Source: AV40 sp963817335
GTDB lineage: Bacteria > Verrucomicrobiota > Verrucomicrobiia > Chthoniobacterales > UBA10450
Assembly (NCBI GenBank): GCA_963817335.1
Contig: CAWFNX010000001.1
Span: forward strand, 496,001-560,000
Direction of reading: 5' to 3'
DNA: 64,000 nucleotides
Shown here: piece after piece, positions 6,913-15,444 of the stretch
How the letters are laid out: the number at the start of each line of letters is the position of its first letter
How positions within the stretch are numbered: position 1 is the stretch's first letter
Position numbers and translations under genes: made by a program
Notes under the pieces: model-generated
Database searches by the model: none
What the model saw: only the letters and a program-made list of their open reading frames with translations
What the model was told of the DNA's origin: nothing

Positions 6913-9237
6913 TTATTGGGGGGACGACTCAGGCGTGGGCGACGATTCGGGTTCCGACGTAGTGTCCGATGCGATCCCAAGTTTTTTGTGGAAGGCCTCA
7001 TACGCCTGTTGCTCAGGAGTGCTCCACGGGCCTTCCTGATCAACAAACCAATGTTTGGCCCGATCGGTCTGCGCGATCTTGGTCTTTGCACAACGTCGAT
7101 CGATGACTTGGTAATAAGCGTTCCCGGTCTTCTGGTCGCGATCTTTCACCCAAATACCGGCCTGGTTCACGACGTCCGCTAATTCTTCGGAATTATCGGG
7201 CAGAAGCGCAGCCGCTTTCATCGCCAGCGCGCCGGCAATGAGCCGATAATGAAATCGAATGTCCGGCTGAATCTTGTTCGTGTTCAGTCTCTGAATCTCC
7301 TTGGGCGACGCCTTTAACACGGCAGGCAGGGTCTTCTTTTGCTCGTTCCCGTTCTTGTCATACGAAACCTTTTGATAAACGCCGGAGCGTCTCTGTTTTG
7401 CCAGATCGGGGGTCTCAAAGTCGCCGCCAAAAATGTAGGAATCCGGCGCGACTTCCGTCCCCATCAGTTCCATTCCGTCATGACGCGCAATCCACGCTGC
7501 CGTGAACCAGGCATGGGCCCGTTCGGTCTTGGAAAGTTTTTCGTCGGCGCCATCCTTTAGCGCTTTCACGTACTTCTCGAGGACCTTGTCGTAGGGCGGA
7601 TTCAAGTACGTCGCAGCATCGGCGTAACGATCTTCGCGAACGAATCGGCGTCCGAGCAGGTATCTCAGCTTTGAGTTGTAATCTTCGCCTTCTTTCGCCT
7701 TTTCAGCCGGAGGCAAACCGTCGACATATTGCTTTAATTCGTTAGTTGTTAGTACTCGCTCAGCCACAAACGCTGCGTCTTCCCAGAGTTTGCCTTTGAA
7801 CAGCACATCAAGTGCTTGCACGAAATCGCCGCGCGCCAGTCGAAGCCCGCCCAAGTCTCCGCTCGCGCTTCCGGCGAAGTCCCACCGCGGACCCTCGTCG
7901 ATGTACGGTTTGTCAGCGTCTTCTGCCGACGCATAAATGGGGGAACTCTTCAGGGATTCGAGCGCCCGGGACATGGTGTTTACGGCTTCGGCTAATTTGC
8001 CGGCGCGCCGCTCGAGTTTTGCCCGCAACCAAAGCGCCGCTGCCGTGTCGCCTTTGCTCAACTCCAGCCAATGGGCCGCCCCTTTGTAGTCACCATTATT
8101 ATATGCAACCCAACCGAGATACTCCGCGTCTTCGATTTGGCCGAGGTTGGCTTGCTTGATAATATTCAGCCAACGGGAGCAACGATTCACCGCCGCAGCT
8201 TTCGAATCCTCCGGATAATAATCGGGCGAAACTGCGGTCGCCAAAATATGAACTGTGACCAGGCGCCGGAGCAACGGATCCTGCACGGCCACCTTAAGTT
8301 TCGAGATTTCTTTCTCTTGTTCGGCGCGTTTCTGTTCGTCGTTCCAGCCTTCGCGCTCCTCGGGTTCCGGACCGTAGTTCAGCATTCCTTCAACTGGATC
8401 CCGATCAGGAATCACCGCTTTCAAAGAAATCACTGCGCTGTCGTCGCCAAGCGCGAGCTGAGTTAGAAACAACTTGGCGGCGTTTGCCGGATGTTCCTGT
8501 TTCCATTCGCTCCGGCCTTCCCAGCCATAACTCTCCGCGGCCAGGCCTACCGAATCGGCAAAACCGTTCTTCGCGAGCTCGCGTGTCCGCTGAAACAATT
8601 GGCTCGCGGTCGGAAAATCTTGGGTCTTGAGCGCGACTTTTCCCAACATGAAGGTCGCCCAGACCGTTCGATAATGCCGCTCTTGCTCCGGTCGCTTGAG
8701 TAAATTTTCCCAGGCCGCGCGCGCTTCATCCCACTGTTGGCCTAGATATGCCGCAGCGCCTTTGTGATAATCCGCGAATTCGGAATCAAATTCGGCGGGC
8801 AGCGGTGTCAGCTTTCCGCTGAACGTCGCGTCGAGCGCATCACGCGCGTCTTTATGCTGCTGTTTCGCTTTCGCCGGGTCAGGCGGCTTGATGTGGCCAT
8901 CGCTTAACGCGGCATCGAAGTCTTTGAGGTCGGACTCGGTCGTGATGTCCTTGTTAGGCTTGTTGTCCGCTTCCTCGCCGTTGTTTTCTCCTTCGTTTTT
9001 TGATTTCGGGTTTTCCGAAACAGGCAATTTTTCCGTTGGCTGAAAGTCTCTCGAGAGCCGGCGAACTTCGAGGTCCCAGTAAAATTCCGGCGATCCATCC
9101 ACGTTCTTGCCACCCTCATCCAAATAAACCTCCGGCCCATAAAATCCGGTGGCGTGCAATTCGCCCGCGAAGCACATCGTCGCCCCAACTGCCGCCAATA
9201 ACTTAGCGAAGCGACTCACTTTAGTTTGAGAGTTCAA
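6913..9237 (-). CDS. Large exported TPR-type protein
   Basis: A 774-residue protein with a signal peptide (MNSQTKVSRFAKLLAAVGATMCFAGELHA). A charged low-complexity linker follows (about residues 60-100, rich in Asn, Glu, Asp and Lys), then many helical pairs of TPR or SEL1 character such as YHKGAAAYLGQQWDEARAAWENLL, TVWATFMLGKVALKTQDFPTASQLF and AEYLGWVAYNNGDYKGAAHWLEL. The tail is Pro/Ser/Glu-rich (SEPESSPTPESSP). It is probably periplasmic and scaffolding; the partner is unknown. Its first codons overlap the last 17 bp of the DUF3142 gene in another frame, so the two are probably translationally coupled. Confidence 0.85.
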   Translation of the reverse strand: MNSQTKVSRFAKLLAAVGATMCFAGELHATGFYGPEVYLDEGGKNVDGSPEFYWDLEVRRLSRDFQPTEKLPVSENPKSKNEGENNGEEADNKPNKDITTESDLKDFDAALSDGHIKPPDPAKAKQQHKDARDALDATFSGKLTPLPAEFDSEFADYHKGAAAYLGQQWDEARAAWENLLKRPEQERHYRTVWATFMLGKVALKTQDFPTASQLFQRTRELAKNGFADSVGLAAESYGWEGRSEWKQEHPANAAKLFLTQLALGDDSAVISLKAVIPDRDPVEGMLNYGPEPEEREGWNDEQKRAEQEKEISKLKVAVQDPLLRRLVTVHILATAVSPDYYPEDSKAAAVNRCSRWLNIIKQANLGQIEDAEYLGWVAYNNGDYKGAAHWLELSKGDTAAALWLRAKLERRAGKLAEAVNTMSRALESLKSSPIYASAEDADKPYIDEGPRWDFAGSASGDLGGLRLARGDFVQALDVLFKGKLWEDAAFVAERVLTTNELKQYVDGLPPAEKAKEGEDYNSKLRYLLGRRFVREDRYADAATYLNPPYDKVLEKYVKALKDGADEKLSKTERAHAWFTAAWIARHDGMELMGTEVAPDSYIFGGDFETPDLAKQRRSGVYQKVSYDKNGNEQKKTLPAVLKASPKEIQRLNTNKIQPDIRFHYRLIAGALAMKAAALLPDNSEELADVVNQAGIWVKDRDQKTGNAYYQVIDRRCAKTKIAQTDRAKHWFVDQEGPWSTPEQQAYEAFHKKLGIASDTTSEPESSPTPESSPQ

Positions 9238-10471
9238 CTTGAAGATTAGTAGATCGATCGAAACGAAGCCAACCTATTTTCCGATTTCCGCCGGGCGGCA
9301 GCCGGACGCCTTGCTTCGCAACTGGGTTAAAAATAGCGTATCCATTTTCCGAACGGATATTCCAGCCCGATAAGGCGTCCGAAGCAATCAGTCCTGCTCC
9401 ATTCCAGCTTGCGATCACGTTTGAATTGAATTGTTCGTCTGCTTCGCCCGCGTTGAAAATTGATAGATCGATCGGGTTCTGACCTTCCTGTACGACGGTA
9501 AGTTTGTGTTGCGGGTGTCGGCCGGCCATCACCGCTGAAAGCGTGATCCAATGCCAGTTCCGCGCGTCGGTCGCAATTGGCACCCGATACCAGAGCAATT
9601 CGCGCAGCTCTGCCGGCCGCGATTTTTGCCATTCGGCGACCAGCGTCGCCAGCTCGTCGGGGTCGGTTCCAAATTCCAAAACTTGTGTCCCGGGTGGCCA
9701 GGAAGGTTGCACGCTGTCCATCGCGACGCTGATCAGTCTTCCATCGGGTCCGTAACCCGCGGCGCAACGGTAGGTCGGTAGTGCGACTGAAAATGGAAGT
9801 CGAAGTCTCGCGGCTTTGTTCACCCACTGCCGGGCGAGTCGCGTATCGGAAAGGGTTGATCCACCGCCTTTCGAAGTTGGGACCGAATGAACTTGCAATA
9901 CATATCCGTCCGTTTCCTGCACCAGCGCTCTGAATTCGGAATCATCCAGCCACGCCGGAAGCGTTGTGATCACAAACCGAATCGGATGGACGACCGCCCG
10001 CAAGGATCCTAACCATGTCCGGTAACCAGCGAGATTTTTTCGCGCGCAATCAAAGTCGAATTGGAACTCGTCAAGATCCACACCCTGAATACGCGCTTCG
10101 TTTATCAGTTCTTTCACAAGATCGATAATCGTGCGCGCGACGGAGTCGTCTGCGCGAAACGGGCCGGAGTAGGGCGCGACGCGAAGGGCGATCGAGCAAC
10201 GCTTTGTCTGTCGCTTGACCACTTCCCAGTCAATCGAGGCTTTTACGATCTCCGGTTTCTTGCCGGCCAGATTGATTTCCGCGCCGAGGAGGACAACTCC
10301 GTCCATCCGGCGCTCCGCCTCCTCGACGGCGTCAATTACCGCCGGCGTCCATTCCCGTTGCCAAACATAACCCCGCTGCTTGAGCGGTCCGGAAATCGTT
10401 TGCTCAGGTCGATTGCAGCCCGCGAAAACAAGTAGCGCAACAATCAGAAAATTGGGGTCGTATCTAAACAT
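9221..10471 (-). CDS. DUF3142 domain lipoprotein
   Basis: A 416-residue protein with a lipoprotein signal (FLIVALLVFAGCNR; Cys about 19) and a central region QGVDLDEFQFDFDCARKNLAGYRTWL that matches DUF3142, a barrel-like family of unknown function distantly resembling glycosidases in having acidic residues on a strand end (VDLDEFQFDFD). The C-terminal part (NPIDLSIFNAGEADEQFN...) looks like a separate beta domain. The start codon and next codons (MFRYDPNF) lie within a 27-bp dispersed repeat, so the native start may have been replaced. It overlaps the TPR gene by 17 bp, which argues for joint function. It is 62 bp downstream of yifB. Confidence 0.85.
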   Translation of the reverse strand: MFRYDPNFLIVALLVFAGCNRPEQTISGPLKQRGYVWQREWTPAVIDAVEEAERRMDGVVLLGAEINLAGKKPEIVKASIDWEVVKRQTKRCSIALRVAPYSGPFRADDSVARTIIDLVKELINEARIQGVDLDEFQFDFDCARKNLAGYRTWLGSLRAVVHPIRFVITTLPAWLDDSEFRALVQETDGYVLQVHSVPTSKGGGSTLSDTRLARQWVNKAARLRLPFSVALPTYRCAAGYGPDGRLISVAMDSVQPSWPPGTQVLEFGTDPDELATLVAEWQKSRPAELRELLWYRVPIATDARNWHWITLSAVMAGRHPQHKLTVVQEGQNPIDLSIFNAGEADEQFNSNVIASWNGAGLIASDALSGWNIRSENGYAIFNPVAKQGVRLPPGGNRKIGWLRFDRSTNLQVELSN

Positions 10472-10480
10472 TCAACATTT
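10454..10480 (-). repeat. 27-bp dispersed repeat, copy 1
   Basis: On the minus strand it begins AAATGTTGAATGTTTAGAT and ends ACGACCCC. A second copy at 22053-22079 differs at one of 27 positions. This copy contains the ATG of the DUF3142 lipoprotein and its next codons. It is not clearly palindromic. Its origin is unknown. Confidence 0.85.
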
Positions 10481-10533
10481 GGTCGGCCAAATGTGCGCAA
10501 TCTTTGACCGTTCGACACTCGGTTCGGCTTCCG

Positions 10534-12069
10534 TCAAATCCAAAGCGTCCGGTCGAACGTGCGATACTGGATCGCTTCGCTCACATGTTCCGGCGCGATT
10601 GAGATCTTACCGTCAAGATCGGCGATTGTGCGAGACACTTTCAGGATTCGATCGTAAGCGCGTGCGCTTAAATTCAGTTCCGTCATCGCCACTCGAATCA
10701 ATTCCTGTGAGTCAGCGCTCAGTTTGCAGTGCGTTTTCAGGTGACGCGTGGTCATTCGCGCGTTGCAATTTGTTTTCGTATCGCGGGAAAATCGATCGTG
10801 TTGCTTGTTTCGAGCATGGGCGACGCGTTCACGAATCTGTTCCGAATGCTCTTCCGCACGGTCGCTTGAGACGTCGCGATATTCGACTGCCGGCACTTCG
10901 ATATGGAGATCGATTCGATCGAGGAGGGGACCGGAAATTCTTTGGCGATAACGTTGCACCTGGATTGGGCTGCACCGGCATTCCCGTTTGAGGTCGCCGA
11001 AGTATCCGCAGGGGCAAGGATTCATCGCTGCGACCAGCATGAACTCGCTCGGAAAGGTCAAACTGCCGGCCGCCCGCGATATGGTTACTTTTCCGTCTTC
11101 AAGGGGTTGCCGCATGACTTCGAGGGCGGACCGTTTGAATTCCGGCAGCTCGTCCAGGAACAACACGCCGTTGTGCGCGAGACTCACTTCGCCCGGCGTC
11201 GGAAACGCGCCGCCGCCGAGCAGGCCAATGTCGCTGATGGTATGGTGGGGCGAACGAAACGGCCGCGTCGCCACGAACGATCTGTCGCCGTCGAGAAATC
11301 CCGCGATGCTGTGGATCTTGGTGGTCTCGATCGCTTCATCAAGCGACATGGGTGGAATAATCGTCGGCATCCGTTTGGACAACATCGATTTGCCCGAACC
11401 GGGCGGGCCAATCATCAAGATGTTGTGACCGCCGGCCACCGCGACTTCGATTGCGCGCTTCACATGACCCTGGCCTTTCACATCGGCGAAATCGACATCG
11501 TAAATTTGGTGAGCGGCAAAAAATCCGGTCACATTGCCGCGGGTTGGAAGGAGCGGAATTTCGCCGCGTAGAAACTGAAATGTTTCGCGCAAGTTCTGAA
11601 CGCCGTAGATGTCGATTTTATTGACCATGGCGGCTTCGAGCGCGTTGGCTACGGGTACGAATAAGGCCCGCTTTCCGCGGCGGCGCGCTTCCAATGCGAC
11701 TGGCAGCACTCCTTTAGTCGGGCGCACGCTGCCATCGAGCGCCAGTTCGCCGATGAAGCTGAACTTTTCGAACGCCGAGGTGTTCAATTCTTCCCCGACC
11801 GCAATCATTCCGAGCGCGATCGGCAGGTCGAAGCTCGGTCCCTCTTTCTTAATATCAGCCGGCGCGAGATTTATCGTGGTTCGTTTGCGCGACGCGCGAT
11901 AGCCGCTGTTGGCAATGGCGGTCCAGACCCGGTCCCTGCTTTCCTTTACGGCAACATCCGGCAAGCCGACAATCACCATTACTGGTTTGCCGGGGCCGGC
12001 GTTGACCTCAATTTCGACCTCGTAGGCGTCGACGCCGTAAACGGCGGCAGAGTAAATCTTGGCCAGCAT
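10534..12069 (-). CDS. comM: YifB/ComM family Mg chelatase-like AAA+ ATPase
   Basis: A 511-residue protein with the family's three parts: an N-terminal Lon-substrate-like domain (VVGLPDVAVKESRDRVWTAI), the AAA+ core with Walker A GPPGSGKS at residues 221-228 and the NPCPCGYFGD motif, and the C-terminal helical lid (LSARAYDRILKVSRTIADL). ComM homologues are hexameric helicases that extend strand exchange during natural transformation. The 263-bp region between this gene and the divergent sigma factor must hold promoters for both. Downstream genes on the same strand continue with short gaps to yajQ at 5190. Confidence 0.95.
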   Translation of the reverse strand: MLAKIYSAAVYGVDAYEVEIEVNAGPGKPVMVIVGLPDVAVKESRDRVWTAIANSGYRASRKRTTINLAPADIKKEGPSFDLPIALGMIAVGEELNTSAFEKFSFIGELALDGSVRPTKGVLPVALEARRRGKRALFVPVANALEAAMVNKIDIYGVQNLRETFQFLRGEIPLLPTRGNVTGFFAAHQIYDVDFADVKGQGHVKRAIEVAVAGGHNILMIGPPGSGKSMLSKRMPTIIPPMSLDEAIETTKIHSIAGFLDGDRSFVATRPFRSPHHTISDIGLLGGGAFPTPGEVSLAHNGVLFLDELPEFKRSALEVMRQPLEDGKVTISRAAGSLTFPSEFMLVAAMNPCPCGYFGDLKRECRCSPIQVQRYRQRISGPLLDRIDLHIEVPAVEYRDVSSDRAEEHSEQIRERVAHARNKQHDRFSRDTKTNCNARMTTRHLKTHCKLSADSQELIRVAMTELNLSARAYDRILKVSRTIADLDGKISIAPEHVSEAIQYRTFDRTLWI

Positions 12070-12337
12070 GGGGGGAAACTGTCTCTATTAAAGAGTGCCA
12101 AAAACTTGGCGGCCCGAAAAGAGGCAAAATCGATCAAATTTTGAGGCCGCTACGGCACTGAAATTCCTGGCGTGGAATCTTTTGAGAAAGATTGAACAAC
12201 GCCAGACCGAATACTGTCAGAATTCGAATATTTAACCTTGTTAAGTAGTTTCCCCGATGTTAAGAAATCCGATTAAGGAGCCAGCCACGAACAATAAAGC
12301 CGGCAGTTGGTCGGATCAGCCCCCAGTTTCCCATGAA

Positions 12338-12343
12338 AAGAGG
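12338..12343 (+). promoter_or_regulatory. Shine-Dalgarno site that decides the sigma-factor start
   Basis: AAGAGG lies within the codons following an upstream ATG (12333) and 4 bases before ATG 12348. It supports translation from 12348 (MAAEDSD) rather than 12333 (MKRGFMAAED). Confidence 0.6.
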
Positions 12344-12347
12344 TTTT

Positions 12348-13202
12348 ATGGCCGCCGAAGATAGCGATACCGGAATAAAAATTTACCTGCGAGAGATCGG
12401 GCAAATCCCTCTCTTGACCCCACAACAGGAGATCGAGCTCGCCGCCAAGATCAAAAAAGGCGATCGGGAGGCGCGCGCCCTGATGATTCGCTCCAACTTG
12501 CGACTGGTGGTCAAGATTGCGCACGATTATGCCAATCTCGGACTGCCACTTTTGGACCTGATTTCCGAAGGCAACATCGGCCTGATGAAGGCGGTAGAGC
12601 GTTTCGATCCTGCCAAGGGCGGCAAGCTCTCGACTTACGCCGCGTGGTGGATCAAACAATCGATCAAGCGCGCCCTGGCCAACCAATCCAAGACGATCCG
12701 GTTGCCGGTCCATTTGGTCGACAAAATTTCCAAGATGCGCCGGGTTTCTTTGCAGATGAGCGAGGAACTCGGCCGCGAACCAACTGACGACGAGCTTGGG
12801 GAAGAAATCGGTATCGCCGCGGGCAAAGTCTCGCAGCTGAAAACGGTTTCGATTCGGCCGGCTTCACTCGACGCGCCAATCAGCGATGACGATTCAACCG
12901 AGTTCGGCGAGATCGTCGGGGATGAGGAAGCCCAAACTCCGTTCGAGCTGTTGCGTGACAAAAATTTGCGTAACGAGGTCGGCGGTTTGCTCGATGTGCT
13001 CGACGATCGCGAAAAGAAAATCATTTTCCAACGCTTCGGTCTGGATGGCGGAAAGCCGAAGACGCTCGAGGAAGTTGGCAAGAAATTCGGCGTCACCCGT
13101 GAGCGTATTCGTCAGCTGCAAAACATCGCGTTATCGAAACTGCGCCGGGCCCTGAGCAAGAAAGAAAAGCCGATCGACGTCGAGCTTCCGGTCGAAGCCT
13201 AA
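12348..13202 (+). CDS. RNA polymerase sigma-70 family factor, group 1/2 type without region 1.1
   Basis: A 284-residue sigma factor with region 1.2 (IKIYLREIGQIPLLTPQQEIELA), region 2 (LRLVVKIAHDYANLGLPLLDLISEGNIGLMKAVERFD and TYAAWWIKQSIKRAL), region 3 and a region 4 helix-turn-helix (TLEEVGKKFGVTRERIRQLQ). The core is RpoD-like and should recognise standard -35/-10 promoters. The absence of region 1.1 and of the long non-conserved insert makes it much shorter than a typical primary factor, so a group 2 (RpoS-like) role is possible. It is followed by a REPIN-like palindrome and a strong terminator, and is convergent with pyk. Confidence 0.93.
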   Translation: MAAEDSDTGIKIYLREIGQIPLLTPQQEIELAAKIKKGDREARALMIRSNLRLVVKIAHDYANLGLPLLDLISEGNIGLMKAVERFDPAKGGKLSTYAAWWIKQSIKRALANQSKTIRLPVHLVDKISKMRRVSLQMSEELGREPTDDELGEEIGIAAGKVSQLKTVSIRPASLDAPISDDDSTEFGEIVGDEEAQTPFELLRDKNLRNEVGGLLDVLDDREKKIIFQRFGLDGGKPKTLEEVGKKFGVTRERIRQLQNIALSKLRRALSKKEKPIDVELPVEA

Positions 13203-13203
13203 G

Positions 13204-13265
13204 TTGTAACCGCCTCGCTCTGTCGAGGCGTTTCACGACGCAGCGACAGAGCGACGTGGCTACAA
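13204..13265. repeat. REPIN-like nested palindrome 3
   Basis: Begins TTGTAACCGCCTCG and ends GTGGCTACAA. The left GTAG is degenerate (GTAA), the right CTAC is intact. There is a CGCCTCG...CGAGGCG hairpin and a long-range 10-bp complement CGCTCTGTCG/CGACAGAGCG. It starts 1 bp after the sigma-factor stop codon. Confidence 0.7.
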
Positions 13266-13272
13266 ATTTGAA

Positions 13273-13299
13273 AACGCGCGGAGAAATCCGCGCGTTTTT
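13273..13299. terminator. Bidirectional Rho-independent terminator
   Basis: The stem ACGCGCGGA and TCCGCGCGT with loop gaaa is flanked by AAAA on the left and TTTTT on the right, so it can terminate both the sigma-factor transcript (+) and the convergent pyk transcript (-). Confidence 0.88.
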
Positions 13300-14702
13300 C
13301 ATTTCACCGTGCGCAGAAAGACGCAATCGATGTGTTCGCCGCGGGCTTGCACGTCGCTTATGACAACAAGATTGTCGCCTCGCGCGGCTAGCTTTTGATC
13401 GCGCAGATATCTTGCCGCCGTTTCGATCGTTATATTGGGATCGTCGTTGAATTCTATTCGCTGGGCGCACACGCCCCAGCAGATCGACAATTGTCGCCGA
13501 ACCTCCTCGCTGGGGGTGAACGCGAAAATCGTGGAGTGTTCTGGTCGGAGGTTTGAAGTATTGCGCGCCATTGTTCCGTGCCGGGTAAAAACAACGAGCT
13601 TGGAACGGGGCAGGGAATTGGCCAGCACGACAGCGGCTGACACAACCTTTTGCCGCGCATCTTCCAACACAGCGTCCACCGCGTATCCAGCGCCGCCACT
13701 GCGCTCGATCCGTGACGCGACTCGGTTCAACACCTCGACACATTCCACCGGGTGCAGTCCAGTGCTGGTTTCGCCGCTCAGCATGATTGCATCTGCTTGC
13801 TCGAACACGGCGTTGGCCACATCAGTAATCTCGGCCCGGGTCGGGACCCGATTGACGATCATCGATTCCAGCATGTGGGTCGCGACCACGACCGGTTTGC
13901 CGAGACGGATGCAACTTTTGACGATCCGCCGTTGAATGATGGGCAGTTCTTCCATCGGCACTTCGATTCCCAGGTCACCGCGCGCAACCATGACCAGGTC
14001 CGCAGCTTGGATAATGTCATCGATCGATTTGACCGCCGACTGGTCTTCGATTTTCGCCAGAACGCAGGCTTTGCTCTTTTTTCCCGTCAGCAAATTGCGG
14101 AGTTCCATTAGGTCGCTCGCCTTGCGAACGAAGCTCAGAGCGACGAAATCGACGCCCAACTGAGCGCCGAGTGCGATGTCGGCGATGTCCTTTTTTGTCA
14201 CCGCCGGGAGGCTAACGTGCACCCCGGGCAGATTAATATGCCGTCGCGATCCAAGTGGTGCTGGAGTGATTACCTTGCAAAGAACTCGGTTCTTTTTCTT
14301 CTCAATCACAGCGAGTTTGATCAATCCATTGTCGACCAGGATGGTGTCCCCGACGCTGACGTCGTCGACAAACTTGTCGTAATTCACTTCGACCGATTTC
14401 GTTTGTGTTTTCTTGACGTGGCGCACGGTGAATTCGAGGACCTCGTCCTTTCTTAACTCCAACGGCGTCTTTATCGCCCCGGTGCGAATGGCCGGCCCCT
14501 GGGTATCGAGCAGGATCCCGATCGGGCGAGGCGCTTTTTCGGCAAGCTTGCGGATGCGCGGAACGATTTCACGGACCCAGCCGTGCTGGGCGTGACTCAT
14601 GTTCAGACGAAAGACGTCGGCGCCGTGCGCGATCAGTTGGCGGATCGTTTCGGGTTTCTCGGTTGCTGGGCCGAGCGTGCAAATGATCTTGGTCTTTCGC
14701 AT
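13299..14702 (-). CDS. pyk: Pyruvate kinase
   Basis: The 467-residue product begins MRKTKIICTLGPATEKPETI and contains VFRLNMSHAQHGW, GILLDTQGPAIRTG and the active-site region VMVARGDLGIEVPMEELPIIQRRI, then ATHMLESMI and PTRAEITDVANAVFEQADAIMLSGETSTG. It makes pyruvate and ATP from phosphoenolpyruvate and ADP in the last step of glycolysis. All family motifs for Mg2+, K+ and PEP binding are present, and the C-terminal regulatory domain is of normal length. The stop codon abuts the terminator shared with the sigma-factor gene. The gene lies 79 bp downstream of the DUF4142 gene, separated by its own terminator. Confidence 0.97.
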   Translation of the reverse strand: MRKTKIICTLGPATEKPETIRQLIAHGADVFRLNMSHAQHGWVREIVPRIRKLAEKAPRPIGILLDTQGPAIRTGAIKTPLELRKDEVLEFTVRHVKKTQTKSVEVNYDKFVDDVSVGDTILVDNGLIKLAVIEKKKNRVLCKVITPAPLGSRRHINLPGVHVSLPAVTKKDIADIALGAQLGVDFVALSFVRKASDLMELRNLLTGKKSKACVLAKIEDQSAVKSIDDIIQAADLVMVARGDLGIEVPMEELPIIQRRIVKSCIRLGKPVVVATHMLESMIVNRVPTRAEITDVANAVFEQADAIMLSGETSTGLHPVECVEVLNRVASRIERSGGAGYAVDAVLEDARQKVVSAAVVLANSLPRSKLVVFTRHGTMARNTSNLRPEHSTIFAFTPSEEVRRQLSICWGVCAQRIEFNDDPNITIETAARYLRDQKLAARGDNLVVISDVQARGEHIDCVFLRTVK

Positions 14703-14723
14703 GCCGCAATCCTTACCTTAGCC

Positions 14724-14759
14724 AAAAAGAAGCGGCGCGCCTTTATCGGACGCGCCGCT
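14724..14759 (-). terminator. Rho-independent terminator after the DUF4142 gene
   Basis: On the minus strand the 9-bp stem AGCGGCGCG...CGCGCCGCT is followed by TTCTTTTT. It lies between the stop of the DUF4142 gene and the start of pyk, isolating the two transcripts. Confidence 0.85.
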
Positions 14760-14781
14760 CCACGATAATTGAAATGTAGAA

Positions 14782-15345
14782 CTACTTTAGTTTGCTGTCG
14801 GTTTCCTGGGCCATCTTGAGGTGTTGCGCCACCATTTTCGCGCCTTTGGCCGCGAACGCCTTTAAGCCGGGGTCAGTTCCGTTCTGCGCTTCCTTTTGGA
14901 ACTCGGCGAGATCGCCCTGATGGTCCTTCACCATATCGTCCATGTAGGCTTTGTCCGATTTCCATTTGCCCGCTGATTTCGCGCCGGGAAGCGAAACGCC
15001 TTCTTCCTTGGCCAGGGCCATCAGCTCGTTGTTCGCTTTGGAGTGATCGGTCACCATGCGGTTGCCGAATTTCTTCACGTCGGCGTTTTGCCCGTTCTGG
15101 GCGGCCATTTTGCCCATTTCAACTTCCATCATTCCGCCTTTGGCCGCGTTCATCATGAACGTTTTGTCAGCTGCGCTTAGCTTGCCTTTTGCGGCCGGCG
15201 CTGCGCTGTTGGTTGGAGCAGGTCCGTTGGCTCCTGTTCTCAGCGGGGGATAGGCGTTGAGGGCAAAGCTTGTTGAAGCAAGGCAAAGAGCCCCGACCGC
15301 CAGGGTGGCGACCGCGATTCGTGTGGTGATAGGATTAATTTTCAT
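14782..15345 (-). CDS. Exported DUF4142 (ferritin-like) protein
   Basis: A 187-residue protein with signal peptide MKINPITTRIAVATLAVGALCLASTSFALNA, a short Ala/Pro linker and a four-helix DUF4142 domain: SAADKTFMMNAAKGGMMEVEMGKMAAQNGQNADVKKFGNRMV, DHSKANNELMALA and later helices ending ...AAKGAKMVAQHLKMA. DUF4142 proteins are periplasmic or outer-membrane and often stress-linked; the biochemical activity is unknown. ATG 15345 is chosen because it gives a normal signal peptide; an in-frame ATG at 15375 would add ten residues. It is monocistronic, with its own terminator. Confidence 0.9.
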   Translation of the reverse strand: MKINPITTRIAVATLAVGALCLASTSFALNAYPPLRTGANGPAPTNSAAPAAKGKLSAADKTFMMNAAKGGMMEVEMGKMAAQNGQNADVKKFGNRMVTDHSKANNELMALAKEEGVSLPGAKSAGKWKSDKAYMDDMVKDHQGDLAEFQKEAQNGTDPGLKAFAAKGAKMVAQHLKMAQETDSKLK

Positions 15346-15444
15346 AAGTTTTTCCAGGTTAAAAGGATGCCGCATTAGGAGTTCGCATAATGTCCCAATT
15401 TTGGATGCAACTGCAAGCGGGCGATTTTAGCTCGGCGATGGCTC